Positions 1 through 9,159 of a stretch of DNA of 64,000 bases are shown piece by piece. Source of the stretch: Shewanella hanedai (GTDB lineage: Bacteria; Pseudomonadota; Gammaproteobacteria; Enterobacterales; Shewanellaceae); the NCBI RefSeq assembly GCF_007197645.1, contig NZ_VKGK01000008.1, positions 1-64,000 of the forward strand, written 5' to 3'. Position 1 is the stretch's first letter; every line of letters starts with the position of its first letter. Both the position numbers and the translations under genes were made by a program. The notes beneath the pieces were generated by a model. That model did not search any database, was not told where the DNA came from, and saw only the letters and a list, made by a program, of their open reading frames with translations.

Positions 1-119
1 GGCAGAAAGCCTAATTTTAGAGCCTCGACGAACGAGGTCATTTCCTAGGACGGTTAAACGAAGACCTCAGAGATACGCCAGGAATAAAAAATGCCAGTAA
101 GCTTAACTTACCGGCATTA
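1..119 (+). mobile_element. IS4-family insertion sequence, right end (truncated by window edge)
   Basis: The reverse complement of the segment ending at 119 begins TAATGCCGGTAAGTTAAG, which closely resembles the terminal inverted repeat I recall for IS4 (TAATGCCGATCAGTTAAG). The repeat also folds on itself at 91-117. The end of a transposase-like reading frame lies just inside it. The element body is to the left of the window, so its length and intactness cannot be judged. Assignment to the IS4 family comes from recalled terminal-repeat and C-terminal protein similarity and was not searched. Confidence 0.7.
2..100 (+). CDS. IS4-type transposase, C-terminal 32 residues only
   Basis: The frame starting at base 2 is open from the window edge to TAA at 98-100 and encodes a very basic tail containing RRTRSFPRTVKRRPQRYARN. 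Basic tails of this kind, with a Pro-Arg-x-Val-Lys core, are typical of the C-terminus of IS4-group transposases. The catalytic DDE residues would lie off the window to the left. The stop codon falls inside the inferred terminal inverted repeat, as expected for a compact IS. Confidence 0.65.
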   Translation, partial: AESLILEPRRTRSFPRTVKRRPQRYARNKKCQ

Positions 120-144
120 GAGCCTAACGGCTCTCTTCTTTTTA
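119..144 (+). terminator. Rho-independent terminator abutting the IS end
   Basis: The arms AGAGCC (119-124) and GGCTCT (129-134) form a hairpin with a 4-base loop, followed by CTTCTTTTT. The orientation fits a plus-strand gene lying left of the window. The IS boundary coincides with the first base of the hairpin, so the element seems to have inserted at the base of this terminator. Confidence 0.6.
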
Positions 145-1027
145 CCTATATTTTCCTCAACCTAAAATTTTACAAGTTTTAAACTGAAAAATTAAGATGT
201 ACTGTCGAATTATTCACATAAAAGCAGCTCTCTTATATCTTTAAACGAAATATTTTCCAATAGGTGAAGTCTGAAAAAATAAGAAAACCGCTGCTCTACA
301 CCACCAACTTAGACTGAAGTCTATCTAGGTAAATCTGTATCTAAATGGTAAAAGAAAATCAGTATTACTATCAATGAAAGCCCCACTGCTCACACATCCT
401 GAGATATACTTAACATCGATAAGAAATTGAAACTCCGTAACGACGGAAAAAACACACACGTGAAAAAATAATCTAACTCTAAGAAGCTGGCTCCAAATTA
501 ATTAAAAGGAGAAGTGGAGATTTTCTTTTCTCTCTTACAAATAGTTAAAATAAATAGCCAATTCAAAAAAATGTCCCTTTTCCCTAATTAAAGCTTTAAT
601 CAAGATCATTAATGCATATTTCTTTATTTTATATAATCTATAGGCTGCATGCTCTTTTCCAGCTGCGGGCCCAAGATCCAATGCTTCAGAGGAACATTGT
701 CACAAGCTTACTGTACAAAAGATAATAACATATCTTTGTAAAGGTTATGTGCCAACTCATAGATTGATGGCTAGATATACCGAACAACCATTTTCAACCT
801 CTGGATAAAAAAGCCAAAGAATTTAATAATAATTATTAGAAAGTTAAAGGATTGCATTAAAAACCTTATAATTAAACATGCCTAAACCTTCTTCCATCAA
901 AACACCACCCTAGCGTTAACATTTACAAGCCAACCATTAACACGGGCATTGCTTTGTGGTACAAACTATTAACACCCAGTAATTAAATAAGGGTGATGAT
1001 GATAAATTAAAGGATTAAGGACTAAAC
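145..1027. other. Long gene-less AT-rich intergenic region
   Basis: About 880 bases lie between the terminator and the protease gene with no convincing reading frame, tRNA or structured RNA that I can recognise. The stretch is strongly AT-rich and has many stops in all frames. Its right end holds the ribosome-binding site of the protease gene (AAGGACTAAAC before the ATG). A TATAAT-like hexamer occurs near 867-872, but no well-spaced -35 accompanies it. Confidence 0.6.
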
Positions 1028-4000
1028 ATGAACTTCCATAAAACAGTAATTTCTTCAGTTGTTGGCGCAGCTCTAGCCAGTGCTGCACCAAGTGTATTTA
1101 GTAATGATTTAAATGGAGCCCAGACTTATAAATCATTTGATGATGCTCAAGTTACTCATCAACAGAAAAAAATAACTGATGCTCCAACATTAAGTGGCAT
1201 GAGTAATCAGTATGATGCGCAATTAGGTAAAACAACTTTTCAATGGGCGGGTAAGAATCAGTCCAGCCCTAGCTTAGGTGCTATCTCTTTAGAAAATAAA
1301 GTTTCGTATGCCGCTGATTTTTACTTGGGGCAATTAACAGGAGTGTCATCTTCTAAGAAGGGTATTGCTCAACCCGTTTTAGTCAATACTCATGATTTAG
1401 GTCGTGGTCCAATTATAGCTAAATATAAGCAAGAAATTTCAGGTGTTGAAGTGTTCAATCGTGAGTTTAATATCATGATGGATCGCAACTTTAACCTTGT
1501 TGCATCGTCAGGTTATTTAGCTTCTCAAAGAACAGCAAAATCAGTATCTTCAGCAATAAAAAATCTTGAAAGTGCATTTGGCGATGCCTCAGAATCGATA
1601 AATACTGCATTTAGTGCAATGGGGGGAGATAAGAGCTCAGTTAAGTTGAGCATTAAACCTTCAAACGGAAAATATGAAAAGTTTGCAGTCACTAATACCG
1701 CTACAAGTAAAATGTTGGTTGGTGAACCTAGAGCTAAGAAAGTTTTTTTCGAACATAAGAATAAACTAGTTGCGGCTCATTATGTTGAGATTGAAACTGG
1801 TGCAGTAGACAGTCTTGAATCGGAATATTTTAGTTATGTGATTTCGGCTAAAACTGGTGAGATACTTTTTAAGAAAGATTTGACTAGCCATGCTGCTGAT
1901 TTTAATTACCGTATCTATGCTGATGCAGATGGAAAGCCTTGGGATAGTCCTCATGGCAATGTTATGCCAGCTCCAGCAGGAAGTGATGTAGACGCATACT
2001 TAACTGCTCCCTACTTAGATGCTGAAATGGTCACTTTAAGTCATGGTCCGATAAGTACAATGGATCCTTGGTTGGCTGACGATGCAACTTCAACCAAAGG
2101 CAATAACGTAACTGCCTATGTTGATGCAATTGCACCACAAGGATTAACTAATGGTGATTATCTTGCTGAAACAACAAGCAGTAATACATTCGATTACCAA
2201 TATGACGATAGTGAAGCAGAGTATTCAATAAACAATCGTAAAGCAGCAATTGTTAACCTTTTCCTAATGAATAACTATTTACATGATGATTATTATGATC
2301 ATGGTTTCGATGAGTCATCTGGTAATGCGCAAGCATTGAACTTTGATCGTGGTGGCGAAGAAGGTGATGCGCTTAATGTAGAAGTTCAAGATAACTCAGG
2401 CTTTAACAATGCCAATATGAGTACACCTGCAGATGGTGGCTCACCACGTATGCAGATGTATTTATGGGAAACAACTCAAGCTGTAAATGGTGTTGATTTC
2501 GGTGTAACGGCGACATCTCATACCTCTATCGGCATGCTGGCAGACCTAGGCTTTGCAGGTTTTGGTCCAGATGTATTCGAAATATCTGGAGATTTAGTTC
2601 GTTTTGTTGATGCTACAGCTCCAATTAACGATGGCTGTGAAGCAGCTACAAATGCTGCTTCCTTAGCAGGAAAAATAGCTGTTATTGACCGTGGGGCCTG
2701 CGCCTTTACTCAAAAAGTTAAGAATGCTCAAGATGCAGGAGCTATAGCTGTTATTGTTGCGAATAATAGAGATGGTGATGCAACGATTACTATGGGAGGA
2801 GATGATGAAACTATCACTATCCCAAGTATGATGATTTCTCAAAATGAAGGTACTGCAATTTATGCGCTATTAGATGCTGCTGAAACAGTTACCGTTAATA
2901 TGTTCAAAAATGATCTATCAAGAGTATTTAAAGATAGTTCTTGGGATAACGCTATTGTTGCTCATGAGTGGGGACACTATATCAGTAACCGGTTAGTAGG
3001 TAATGGCTCAGGACTTAGCAGTAATCAAGCCCGTTCTATGGGTGAAGGTTTTGGTGATTTCCATGCTCTATTATTTGGCTCCGATTCAACAGACAATTTA
3101 GTGACTGGTAACGAAAATTACGCTGGTGGCTATGGAGATACAACTTACGTACGTAGTTTTGTAAATGGGATTCGTCAATTTCCATATTCAACTAACATGG
3201 ATATTAACCCGTCTACATTTGCTTATGTTGAAAGCAATCCACAAGTACATGGCTCAGGTTCGGTCTACGCAGTTATGTTATGGGATGCATTTGTCGGCTT
3301 AGTTAATGATGAACGACATACATTCGATGAAGCTAAAGAACTGATGAAAGGTTATTTAGTTGCTGGTTATAAGATGATGCCTATGGCACCAACTTTCACT
3401 GAGGGTCGAGATGCGTTACTAGCGGCAGCCTATGCAAATGATGAAGCTGATTATAAAGTAATTCTAGGTGCATTTGCTCGTCGTGGTATGGGTCTCGGCG
3501 CTAAATCACCAAGTCGTTTCTCAACAAATCATGCGGGAGTTGTTGAGTCATACAAAACTGACCTATCAACCTATACAGTAGCTGACCATGAGTTAAACAC
3601 TAACTATGAAGGAACTACCGTTGGTTATTGTTCTAACGATAATATCCTAGATAAAGGTGAAACTGGAGCGGTTAGTTTTACCATTCAAAATGGCGGTAAT
3701 CAGGCATTAACAGGCCTCACAGGAACAATCGTTGCAGAGAGAGGACACGATGTAACATTTGCTAATGATGGTAAAGTCACATTTGAGGATATTGCGCTAT
3801 TTGGTTCAGCAACAAGCTCTCCTGTTGAGTTTACACTCAATGATGCGGGTACTGGCGATGAGCTAAAGCTTAAGTTTGTACCTGAGCTAGCTGAAGGTAT
3901 GGAAGCCGATGAGTATATGTTGTCTACAACGGTTAACGTGGACTTTAAAACACGTGAATTAGTTGGAACAACTCAGTATGAAGATTTAAATACACTTTCT

Positions 4001-4963
4001 AGATTGAATGATTTTACTGAAAACGTTCTCGCTGGTGGTGATATGGCCAAAGGTACCTTTGGCTTAGATCAATGGGATGCTGCGGATGGCCTGATCTCTG
4101 CGACGGGCAATAGCTTTACATCTGATGTTGCCTATGAAACACGTCCTACCTCAGTTGGCTTTGATGGTGATTTTACAATCAGCTTCTGGCATCTTTACAA
4201 CCTAGAGACAGGCTATGACGGTGCAGTTGTTGAAGTCAGCGTCAATAACGGTGACTGGGTTGATGTTACCGCTATGGGAGCAACGTTTACTGGTGACGGA
4301 TATACAGATACAGGGCTTGATGATACTGAAGCTGCTATCTCTGGTCGTGCAACATTCTCAGGATTCAAGCACGGTGCAGAAACAATTAGCTTTGGCGAGA
4401 CTTTAAATGGTAACCAAGTCCAGTTCCGTTTCCGAGTTGCTACTGACTCTGCAGTGGTACCTGATCCAGTATCCGGTTTCCCTTCTGGTTGGTATATTGA
4501 TGACATTACGTTCACAAATACGCAAACAAGTCTTTTCTCAGATGTTGTCGCAGGTGATACATATGCATGTGATAACCGTTTACCAAGTGTAACAACTGTC
4601 GCAAGTGCTGAGAGTGTTAAAGAAGGTGAAGCAGTAACGTTAACTGCTACCGCTGTCGATGCAAACGAAGCTGACACATTAACTTATATGTGGAAGCAAA
4701 CTTCAGGAACTGAAGCAACTTTAACTGGCGCTGATACAGCAACTGCCAGTTTTTCAGCTCCTTTAGTTTCAGCTGATGAAACACTTGAATTTACCGTAAC
4801 GGTAAACGATGGAACTGCTGATGTCGTATCTAGTGTGAGTGTTACTGTAACCGATATACCTGCAGTCGTTACTCCGCCAGCACCGGATAGATCATCTGGT
4901 GGTTCTACAGGCTTATTAACTTTATTACTGCTTCCGCTAGCGCTTCTTCGCCGTCGTAAGTAG
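1028..4963 (+). CDS. Secreted M36-type zinc metalloprotease with PA domain and GlyGly-CTERM anchor
   Basis: This 1311-residue exported protease probably degrades extracellular protein. In order it shows: a signal peptide (about residues 1-25); an FTP/PepSY-like propeptide (about 50-290); a peptidase region with the zinc motif HEWGH at 646-650 and the downstream ligand Glu673 in GEGFGDF; and a protease-associated insert (about 510-630) before the zinc motif. A jelly-roll-like segment and an Ig/PKD-like domain (about 1190-1285) follow. The C-terminus is a Gly-Gly-Ser-Thr-Gly stretch, a Leu-rich segment and RRRK, the GlyGly-CTERM pattern processed by rhombosortase. The family (M36 fungalysin-like with FTP propeptide) is known for HExxH plus a distal Glu. 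The start follows the site AAGGACTAAAC. It is a single-gene unit ended by a strong terminator. Confidence 0.9.
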   Translation: MNFHKTVISSVVGAALASAAPSVFSNDLNGAQTYKSFDDAQVTHQQKKITDAPTLSGMSNQYDAQLGKTTFQWAGKNQSSPSLGAISLENKVSYAADFYLGQLTGVSSSKKGIAQPVLVNTHDLGRGPIIAKYKQEISGVEVFNREFNIMMDRNFNLVASSGYLASQRTAKSVSSAIKNLESAFGDASESINTAFSAMGGDKSSVKLSIKPSNGKYEKFAVTNTATSKMLVGEPRAKKVFFEHKNKLVAAHYVEIETGAVDSLESEYFSYVISAKTGEILFKKDLTSHAADFNYRIYADADGKPWDSPHGNVMPAPAGSDVDAYLTAPYLDAEMVTLSHGPISTMDPWLADDATSTKGNNVTAYVDAIAPQGLTNGDYLAETTSSNTFDYQYDDSEAEYSINNRKAAIVNLFLMNNYLHDDYYDHGFDESSGNAQALNFDRGGEEGDALNVEVQDNSGFNNANMSTPADGGSPRMQMYLWETTQAVNGVDFGVTATSHTSIGMLADLGFAGFGPDVFEISGDLVRFVDATAPINDGCEAATNAASLAGKIAVIDRGACAFTQKVKNAQDAGAIAVIVANNRDGDATITMGGDDETITIPSMMISQNEGTAIYALLDAAETVTVNMFKNDLSRVFKDSSWDNAIVAHEWGHYISNRLVGNGSGLSSNQARSMGEGFGDFHALLFGSDSTDNLVTGNENYAGGYGDTTYVRSFVNGIRQFPYSTNMDINPSTFAYVESNPQVHGSGSVYAVMLWDAFVGLVNDERHTFDEAKELMKGYLVAGYKMMPMAPTFTEGRDALLAAAYANDEADYKVILGAFARRGMGLGAKSPSRFSTNHAGVVESYKTDLSTYTVADHELNTNYEGTTVGYCSNDNILDKGETGAVSFTIQNGGNQALTGLTGTIVAERGHDVTFANDGKVTFEDIALFGSATSSPVEFTLNDAGTGDELKLKFVPELAEGMEADEYMLSTTVNVDFKTRELVGTTQYEDLNTLSRLNDFTENVLAGGDMAKGTFGLDQWDAADGLISATGNSFTSDVAYETRPTSVGFDGDFTISFWHLYNLETGYDGAVVEVSVNNGDWVDVTAMGATFTGDGYTDTGLDDTEAAISGRATFSGFKHGAETISFGETLNGNQVQFRFRVATDSAVVPDPVSGFPSGWYIDDITFTNTQTSLFSDVVAGDTYACDNRLPSVTTVASAESVKEGEAVTLTATAVDANEADTLTYMWKQTSGTEATLTGADTATASFSAPLVSADETLEFTVTVNDGTADVVSSVSVTVTDIPAVVTPPAPDRSSGGSTGLLTLLLLPLALLRRRK

Positions 4964-4981
4964 TCGCTTAAACGTTAAACA

Positions 4982-5017
4982 AAAAAGAGTCATAACCGCA
5001 AGGTTATGACTCTTTTT
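4982..5017. terminator. Bidirectional terminator between convergent genes
   Basis: A perfect 16-bp stem (4982-4997 with 5002-5017) and a GCAA loop are flanked by A and T runs, so it can end transcription from both the protease gene (plus) and the lipoprotein gene (minus). Confidence 0.9.
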
Positions 5018-5062
5018 ATTATCCGTTTTTTCTCTTTTTATTTTATAAAATCAATTTAATAC

Positions 5063-5572
5063 TTAATACTCTAACGCACCTGAAGGCCCACTAAAGTCTA
5101 TCTCGATTTCAACTCGTGTAAAATTAGCATTTTTGAGTAAATCGGAATAAAGAGCATATAAACCATCTTGAGTGTCTAGCGGTGTTAATCGATAGGTCTC
5201 TTTAGCAATTTTATCGACTTGATATCCTAAAGGTAATTGAGCTATTTTCTTTGTGATAATGACAAAACTCCCTTTTAAAACACCAACTTCTGACATTGCA
5301 GGGCTAGAAACAGGGCTACCTTTAACTAATAAATCAGTATTAGATGTAAATTTCTGACCATTTAATTTATAGCTGTGAGTTTTATTAAGACTAGGACTAT
5401 CTTTGACCACTACAAGATCCTTGCTCTTGCTTATGCTCTTAGGCTCTTGAACAACACTCATAGAAGTGCTGGTTTCGACAGGCATAGCATTTGGATTTTG
5501 AATGTCGTCAACTTTATCGCTTGAGCAGGCTGTCGTTAATAATAGTAAGCTAGTTAATATCGTTTTATTCAT
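5063..5572 (-). CDS. Putative lipoprotein of unknown function
   Basis: A 169-residue protein that I do not recognise. It has a lipoprotein signal peptide MNKTILTSLLLLTTAC, so Cys16 would be lipidated, followed by a Ser/Lys-rich linker and a C-terminal domain of about 100 residues ending in GPSGALEY. The frame extends upstream to a TTG at 5599, but the ATG at 5572 gives a normal lipobox position and has an AGG eight bases upstream, so I chose it. It lies 95 bases downstream of the AstE-like gene on the same strand and could be the last gene of the lysC transcript. Confidence 0.7.
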   Translation of the reverse strand: MNKTILTSLLLLTTACSSDKVDDIQNPNAMPVETSTSMSVVQEPKSISKSKDLVVVKDSPSLNKTHSYKLNGQKFTSNTDLLVKGSPVSSPAMSEVGVLKGSFVIITKKIAQLPLGYQVDKIAKETYRLTPLDTQDGLYALYSDLLKNANFTRVEIEIDFSGPSGALEY

Positions 5573-5667
5573 AAAAAAACCTATGTTCTGTCGATACAAT
5601 CAACGTAAAAATGAACATAATCGTAACATTTATACGATGTTAATGTCTTCTCGTTAAGCTACCTCAA

Positions 5668-6774
5668 TCAAATCTCGAACACATTCGTCATCACCTTATA
5701 AAGCTCTGTTCCTTGATAAACCGATGCTGAAGCAAAGTGCAGTATGGGAACACAGTCTTGTTGTAGCTTTAGCGATGTTAAGGCCTTTTCACTGCCATAA
5801 AGATCCAGTCGCAGGATATTCACCAAAGGTTTTCCTGCTGGTAATGGTTCGCCGACTTCTGCCAAATACTCCACCATACCACCAAGGGGAGAATGGTATT
5901 TCTTATAATCTTTAAGATAACAAGCATAACGTGGCATCTTTTCGGGTTTAACCTTCTCCGCGATAACCCCTCTTTCACTCAGATAAGCCAAAATGCCCTT
6001 TGCATCAACTTCGGCGTCTTCAAGGTGTATATTTTCTTGCGAACCCAACTCAAGCGTAAACGCCGAAACAGGAATAGGCATATCGCGGCCTTTGGACTTT
6101 ATATACTCACTGAGTTGCCACCAGGGATAGAAAACCGATTCATCCATTGCTCCACCAAAATCATTGGGGATCAACAAGGTATAAGGAATAGAAAAGTAAC
6201 TTGCTGCATTGGCATCATACTCAGGACAGTAAAGGTGTTTACAAGACTTAGGTCCAGTATGCAGATCTATCACAATATCGGCCCGATGCGCCATTGACTG
6301 CAGAATAACCGCTTGTTGGTGACCTGTTGTTATCCCCCACTCGCTGTTTAGACGTTGCTGACAAAATTCAAGTAAACTTGATCTAAAAGCAGCGATAAGC
6401 TCCCCATCTGATAGTGCCAAATGTTCCTGATACCAAGCTGCTATATCAATGTTATGATCCAGATATTCGCGATTCCAGTTAACGCCAGTAATGGGATCAA
6501 ATCGGCCCAGCGTAAATTCACCGCTTTTTTGATTTATCCCCAGTGGATTGGCCAAAGGTACTAAGGTTATGTCGCCACATAAAGTATAGCCCTCAAGCAG
6601 CTGCATAAGCTGATAGATAACGGCGTTTCCCTGAACTTCAGCGCCATGAACATTTGCCTGAATATACACACTAGGCGCGCTGACATTCTCAGCCTTAATA
6701 CTGAAAATAGGCAAAGTGAGGTCTTGGCCGGTAGCCAGTTCACCAATTTTCAATGACGCTTGGGAAACACGCAT
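5668..6774 (-). CDS. Succinylglutamate desuccinylase/aspartoacylase-like (M14 family) zinc hydrolase
   Basis: This 368-residue cytoplasmic protein has the zinc-site pattern of the AstE/AspA branch of the M14 carboxypeptidase fold: HGAE (His43, Glu46) and a later His in DLHTG (His172). NWNREY lies near residues 99-104. The family removes acyl groups from N-acyl amino acids or acts on related amides; the substrate here is not known. AAGGATAG precedes the ATG. It starts 36 bases after the lysC stop codon on the same strand, so the two are probably co-transcribed. A lysine-regulated deacylase role is possible but is inference from position only. Confidence 0.8.
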   Translation of the reverse strand: MRVSQASLKIGELATGQDLTLPIFSIKAENVSAPSVYIQANVHGAEVQGNAVIYQLMQLLEGYTLCGDITLVPLANPLGINQKSGEFTLGRFDPITGVNWNREYLDHNIDIAAWYQEHLALSDGELIAAFRSSLLEFCQQRLNSEWGITTGHQQAVILQSMAHRADIVIDLHTGPKSCKHLYCPEYDANAASYFSIPYTLLIPNDFGGAMDESVFYPWWQLSEYIKSKGRDMPIPVSAFTLELGSQENIHLEDAEVDAKGILAYLSERGVIAEKVKPEKMPRYACYLKDYKKYHSPLGGMVEYLAEVGEPLPAGKPLVNILRLDLYGSEKALTSLKLQQDCVPILHFASASVYQGTELYKVMTNVFEI

Positions 6775-6810
6775 TATCTATCCTTAATTTTTCACTGATG
6801 TAGTGAGTTC

Positions 6811-8163
6811 TTATGCTTCAAACAGGTTTTTATGGAGCGCTTTCACCACTTGAGCCGCTTCCGACTCAGCAACCAGTACACACAAGTTATGCGGACTGGC
6901 CCCTTGGCATATCATTCTGACATTATGGGGTTCGAGCACTTCAAACACACGGCGACAAACACCAGGCGTAGTGGCAATTCTATTGCCTATGATGGCGACC
7001 AAAGCCAAATCATCCTCGACTCTCACTCTGCAATGCTGAGACAACTCTTGCAGTAGCGGCTCGCTCAATAAACCATTGCCCGCCGAATCAGAACCGGTTT
7101 TATCCAAGGTCAGTGAGACGTTAACCTCTGAGGTAGTGATCAAATCAACACTGATCTTATGCCGTGCAAGTGTGGCAAATGTCTCGGCAAGGAAACCTTG
7201 TGCATGCAACATCTGCAAACTGTGGAGGTTGAGCAAGGTCTGATCTCGACGCACTGCAACCGCTCTGTAAACGGGCACATCTTCAACTTGATGACGTATC
7301 CAAGTGCCACCACGATCAGGCTCCCAACTGGACCCCACAAACACCTGAATTTTTTGTCTTACCGCAGGCAAAATAGTTGCTGGGTGCAACACTTTAGCGC
7401 CAAAAGTGGCCATTTCAGCCGCTTCATTAAAACTGATCTCAGGAATAGGAGACGCCTTCGGGGCCAGACGAGGATCCGTGGTGTAGATACCAGCCACGTC
7501 AGTCCAAATCTCAACCGACGTTGCTTTTAAGGCTTCAGCTAATAGTGCTGCAGAATAATCACTCCCGCCTCGACCTAATGTAGTCGTAGCACCAAGTTCA
7601 TCAGCCCCAATGAAACCTTGAGTGACGATTCGTTGTGAAATCAACAATGGAGCTAAATGCTCAGCGGTAAGCGCTGCAACAGTTTCAATTTGTGGCTCAG
7701 CACGTCCAAAATGACTATCTGTGCGCATCACTTGCCTTACATCAAATGCACTCGCCGCTTCACCTTTTTCCCTAAGCACTGCGGCAAAAAGCGCTGATGA
7801 ACATTGCTCGCCTTGGGCCAACAAGTCATCCATTGTTGCTTTAGTTCTATTACCGCTTAAGGATTCACTTAAAGTTGAAATACGGCTTAACACCGCATCC
7901 AGACGAGCAGCAACCTCTTGGGGATTACCAAGTTCATCTAAAATCAGGTATTGAATATGTGCAATGTCTTTAATGAGCTGGCTTCTACGCTCATTGGTTG
8001 TTTGCTCTTGAGTCAATTCAACTAATAGGTTTGTCACGCCACTAGATGCACTGACCACCACAACTCGGGTATTAGGATTATTGATAATAATGTCGGCACA
8101 GCGGCTCATCGCTGAGTAATCAGCAACCGAGGTACCACCAAATTTAGCCACATTTAAAGACAT
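6811..8163 (-). CDS. lysC: Lysine-sensitive aspartokinase III
   Basis: Phosphorylates L-aspartate in the first step of lysine, threonine and methionine synthesis. The 450-residue protein begins MSLNVAKFGGTSVADY, which contains the KFGGTSV nucleotide-binding motif of aspartokinases. An amino-acid kinase domain follows to about residue 290, including GRGGSDYSA, and then two ACT regulatory domains. The length matches E. coli LysC (449). I chose the ATG at 8163, which has GGAGG seven bases upstream, over the upstream in-frame extension to 8205. A lysine riboswitch lies in the leader, so expression should fall when lysine is abundant. Confidence 0.95.
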   Translation of the reverse strand: MSLNVAKFGGTSVADYSAMSRCADIIINNPNTRVVVVSASSGVTNLLVELTQEQTTNERRSQLIKDIAHIQYLILDELGNPQEVAARLDAVLSRISTLSESLSGNRTKATMDDLLAQGEQCSSALFAAVLREKGEAASAFDVRQVMRTDSHFGRAEPQIETVAALTAEHLAPLLISQRIVTQGFIGADELGATTTLGRGGSDYSAALLAEALKATSVEIWTDVAGIYTTDPRLAPKASPIPEISFNEAAEMATFGAKVLHPATILPAVRQKIQVFVGSSWEPDRGGTWIRHQVEDVPVYRAVAVRRDQTLLNLHSLQMLHAQGFLAETFATLARHKISVDLITTSEVNVSLTLDKTGSDSAGNGLLSEPLLQELSQHCRVRVEDDLALVAIIGNRIATTPGVCRRVFEVLEPHNVRMICQGASPHNLCVLVAESEAAQVVKALHKNLFEA

Positions 8164-8250
8164 GATGTGCCTCCACGACAAAGCAGACACTGAGAAGAAA
8201 AACAAGTTTGAACAATTAACATGATCACGCTCCGAACTAACTACGTTCGA

Positions 8251-8313
8251 AGAGCCTGGTGCAAAGATTACGCATCCTATAGAAGGGAAACAGACATCAC
8301 CACCAGAAGCTCT
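8251..8313 (-). promoter_or_regulatory. Probable expression-platform hairpin of the lysC leader
   Basis: The segments 8301-8313 and 8251-8261 can pair (AGAGC..CTGGTG with CACCAGGCTCT on the minus strand). They lie between the aptamer and lysC. No U tract follows, so this may be an anti-terminator arm, a translational switch or a simple leader hairpin. Confidence 0.45.
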
Positions 8314-8318
8314 CCACC

Positions 8319-8490
8319 AATAAAAGGTGACAATCTATGGGATTCAGCCCATTCGACCAATATTGAGTCATTCCAAAAAACTGCAATATCTCGGCGTTAA
8401 CCTCCCTCATAAGCCATCATCAAAGTTTGGACTTTTCAGACTTACTACCTAGTTAACGCTCCTCTTCTGTACCTCACCTCTACCTATTAT
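8319..8490 (-). ncRNA. Lysine riboswitch (L-box) in the lysC leader
   Basis: The minus-strand leader of lysC shows the conserved L-box blocks in order: GGTAGAGGTG at the 5' end (P1 strand, about 8475-8486), a block near 8400 reading GAGGGAGGTTAACGCCGAG, then GGGCTGAATCCC, and TTGTCACCTTTTATT (about 8319-8332) closing P1 by pairing with the 5' block. Lysine riboswitches ahead of lysC are known in gammaproteobacteria. The call is from motif order and pairing by eye; an Rfam covariance scan was not run. Confidence 0.78.
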
Positions 8491-8577
8491 TTAAACAGTA
8501 GAAATAAGGAAATAGAAAATATCAAATTTAACGTCAATATGCCAACGATTAAAAAATATATAGTAGATGACTAATCG

Positions 8578-9024
8578 TCAGACAAAATCTGGAAGCTCGC
8601 TGACTTGTTTTACTCTTGTGGAAAAGTGACCAATATTTTGTGCTAAATATTGCGAGGTGGAAAGAAGACAAGGGATCAATTGTAAGGTGTCATCTTCAAT
8701 AAAATAGATAGCATTTTGCTCGAACGTGTATCCCAAACACACAGCAGAATCTTTGTCGATAGACACCGCCCAGCTCTTTTCCATGTGACTATAATCCAAT
8801 GATGTTGCCATCATGGCACGGTAGGGTTGCCTTAATCGTTCAATCTCATGTTGCAGCTTTCTATCAAGTAGGCGATTTTGGCAAGTTGTCAGTATCTCTC
8901 CTTTTGGATTATGTGCAGTAATAATTGCGAAGGAAAGATCAGAAGATAGGGGTTGAGTAAATAGAAATTGCACGTCTTGATAACACTGCCAAAGAAGATT
9001 ATTAGACTGGTTCATATGCATCAT
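8578..9024 (-). CDS. DUF3293 family protein
   Basis: A small cytoplasmic protein of about 148 residues with the features I associate with DUF3293: FAIITAHNPKG near the N-terminus, a central Tyr/His segment, KSWAVSI, and a GYTFEQNAIYFIEDD stretch followed by LIPCLL. Its biochemical role is unknown. The frame opens with GTG at 9030, and ATGs follow at 9024, 9021 and 9015. GGTGG just upstream favours 9024 or 9021. It is divergent from arcA and shares the intergenic region with the CRP-like sites. Confidence 0.75.
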   Translation of the reverse strand: MMHMNQSNNLLWQCYQDVQFLFTQPLSSDLSFAIITAHNPKGEILTTCQNRLLDRKLQHEIERLRQPYRAMMATSLDYSHMEKSWAVSIDKDSAVCLGYTFEQNAIYFIEDDTLQLIPCLLSTSQYLAQNIGHFSTRVKQVSELPDFV

Positions 9025-9078
9025 ATCCACCGATTAGATTCGAAATATTATAGCAAACTAAATTAATCTTCCTAGAGG

Positions 9079-9094
9079 CGTGATACACATCACA
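9079..9094. promoter_or_regulatory. CRP/FNR-family-like palindromic site
   Basis: CGTGATACACATCACA matches the CRP consensus TGTGATCTAGATCACA in both half-sites. It lies between the divergent DUF3293 and arcA genes. Confidence 0.55.
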
Positions 9095-9143
9095 TAAGTG
9101 TTTTTTACCACTAACAATAAAATCAATACGTTAGATAAAGTTA

Positions 9144-9159
9144 TGTGACCGAGATCATA
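9144..9159. promoter_or_regulatory. Second CRP-like site upstream of arcA
   Basis: TGTGACCGAGATCATA keeps the left half-site exactly and most of the right half-site. Its centre is 65 bases from that of the first CRP-like site. Confidence 0.5.

Noticed and set aside
4213-4677. 154-codon open frame antisense to the protease gene
   Set aside because: It is inside a well-supported coding region on the opposite strand, has no ribosome-binding site and no recognisable protein features.
5893-6297. 134-codon plus-strand frame over the AstE-like gene
   Set aside because: Shadow of the minus-strand gene, which has zinc motifs and a good start site.
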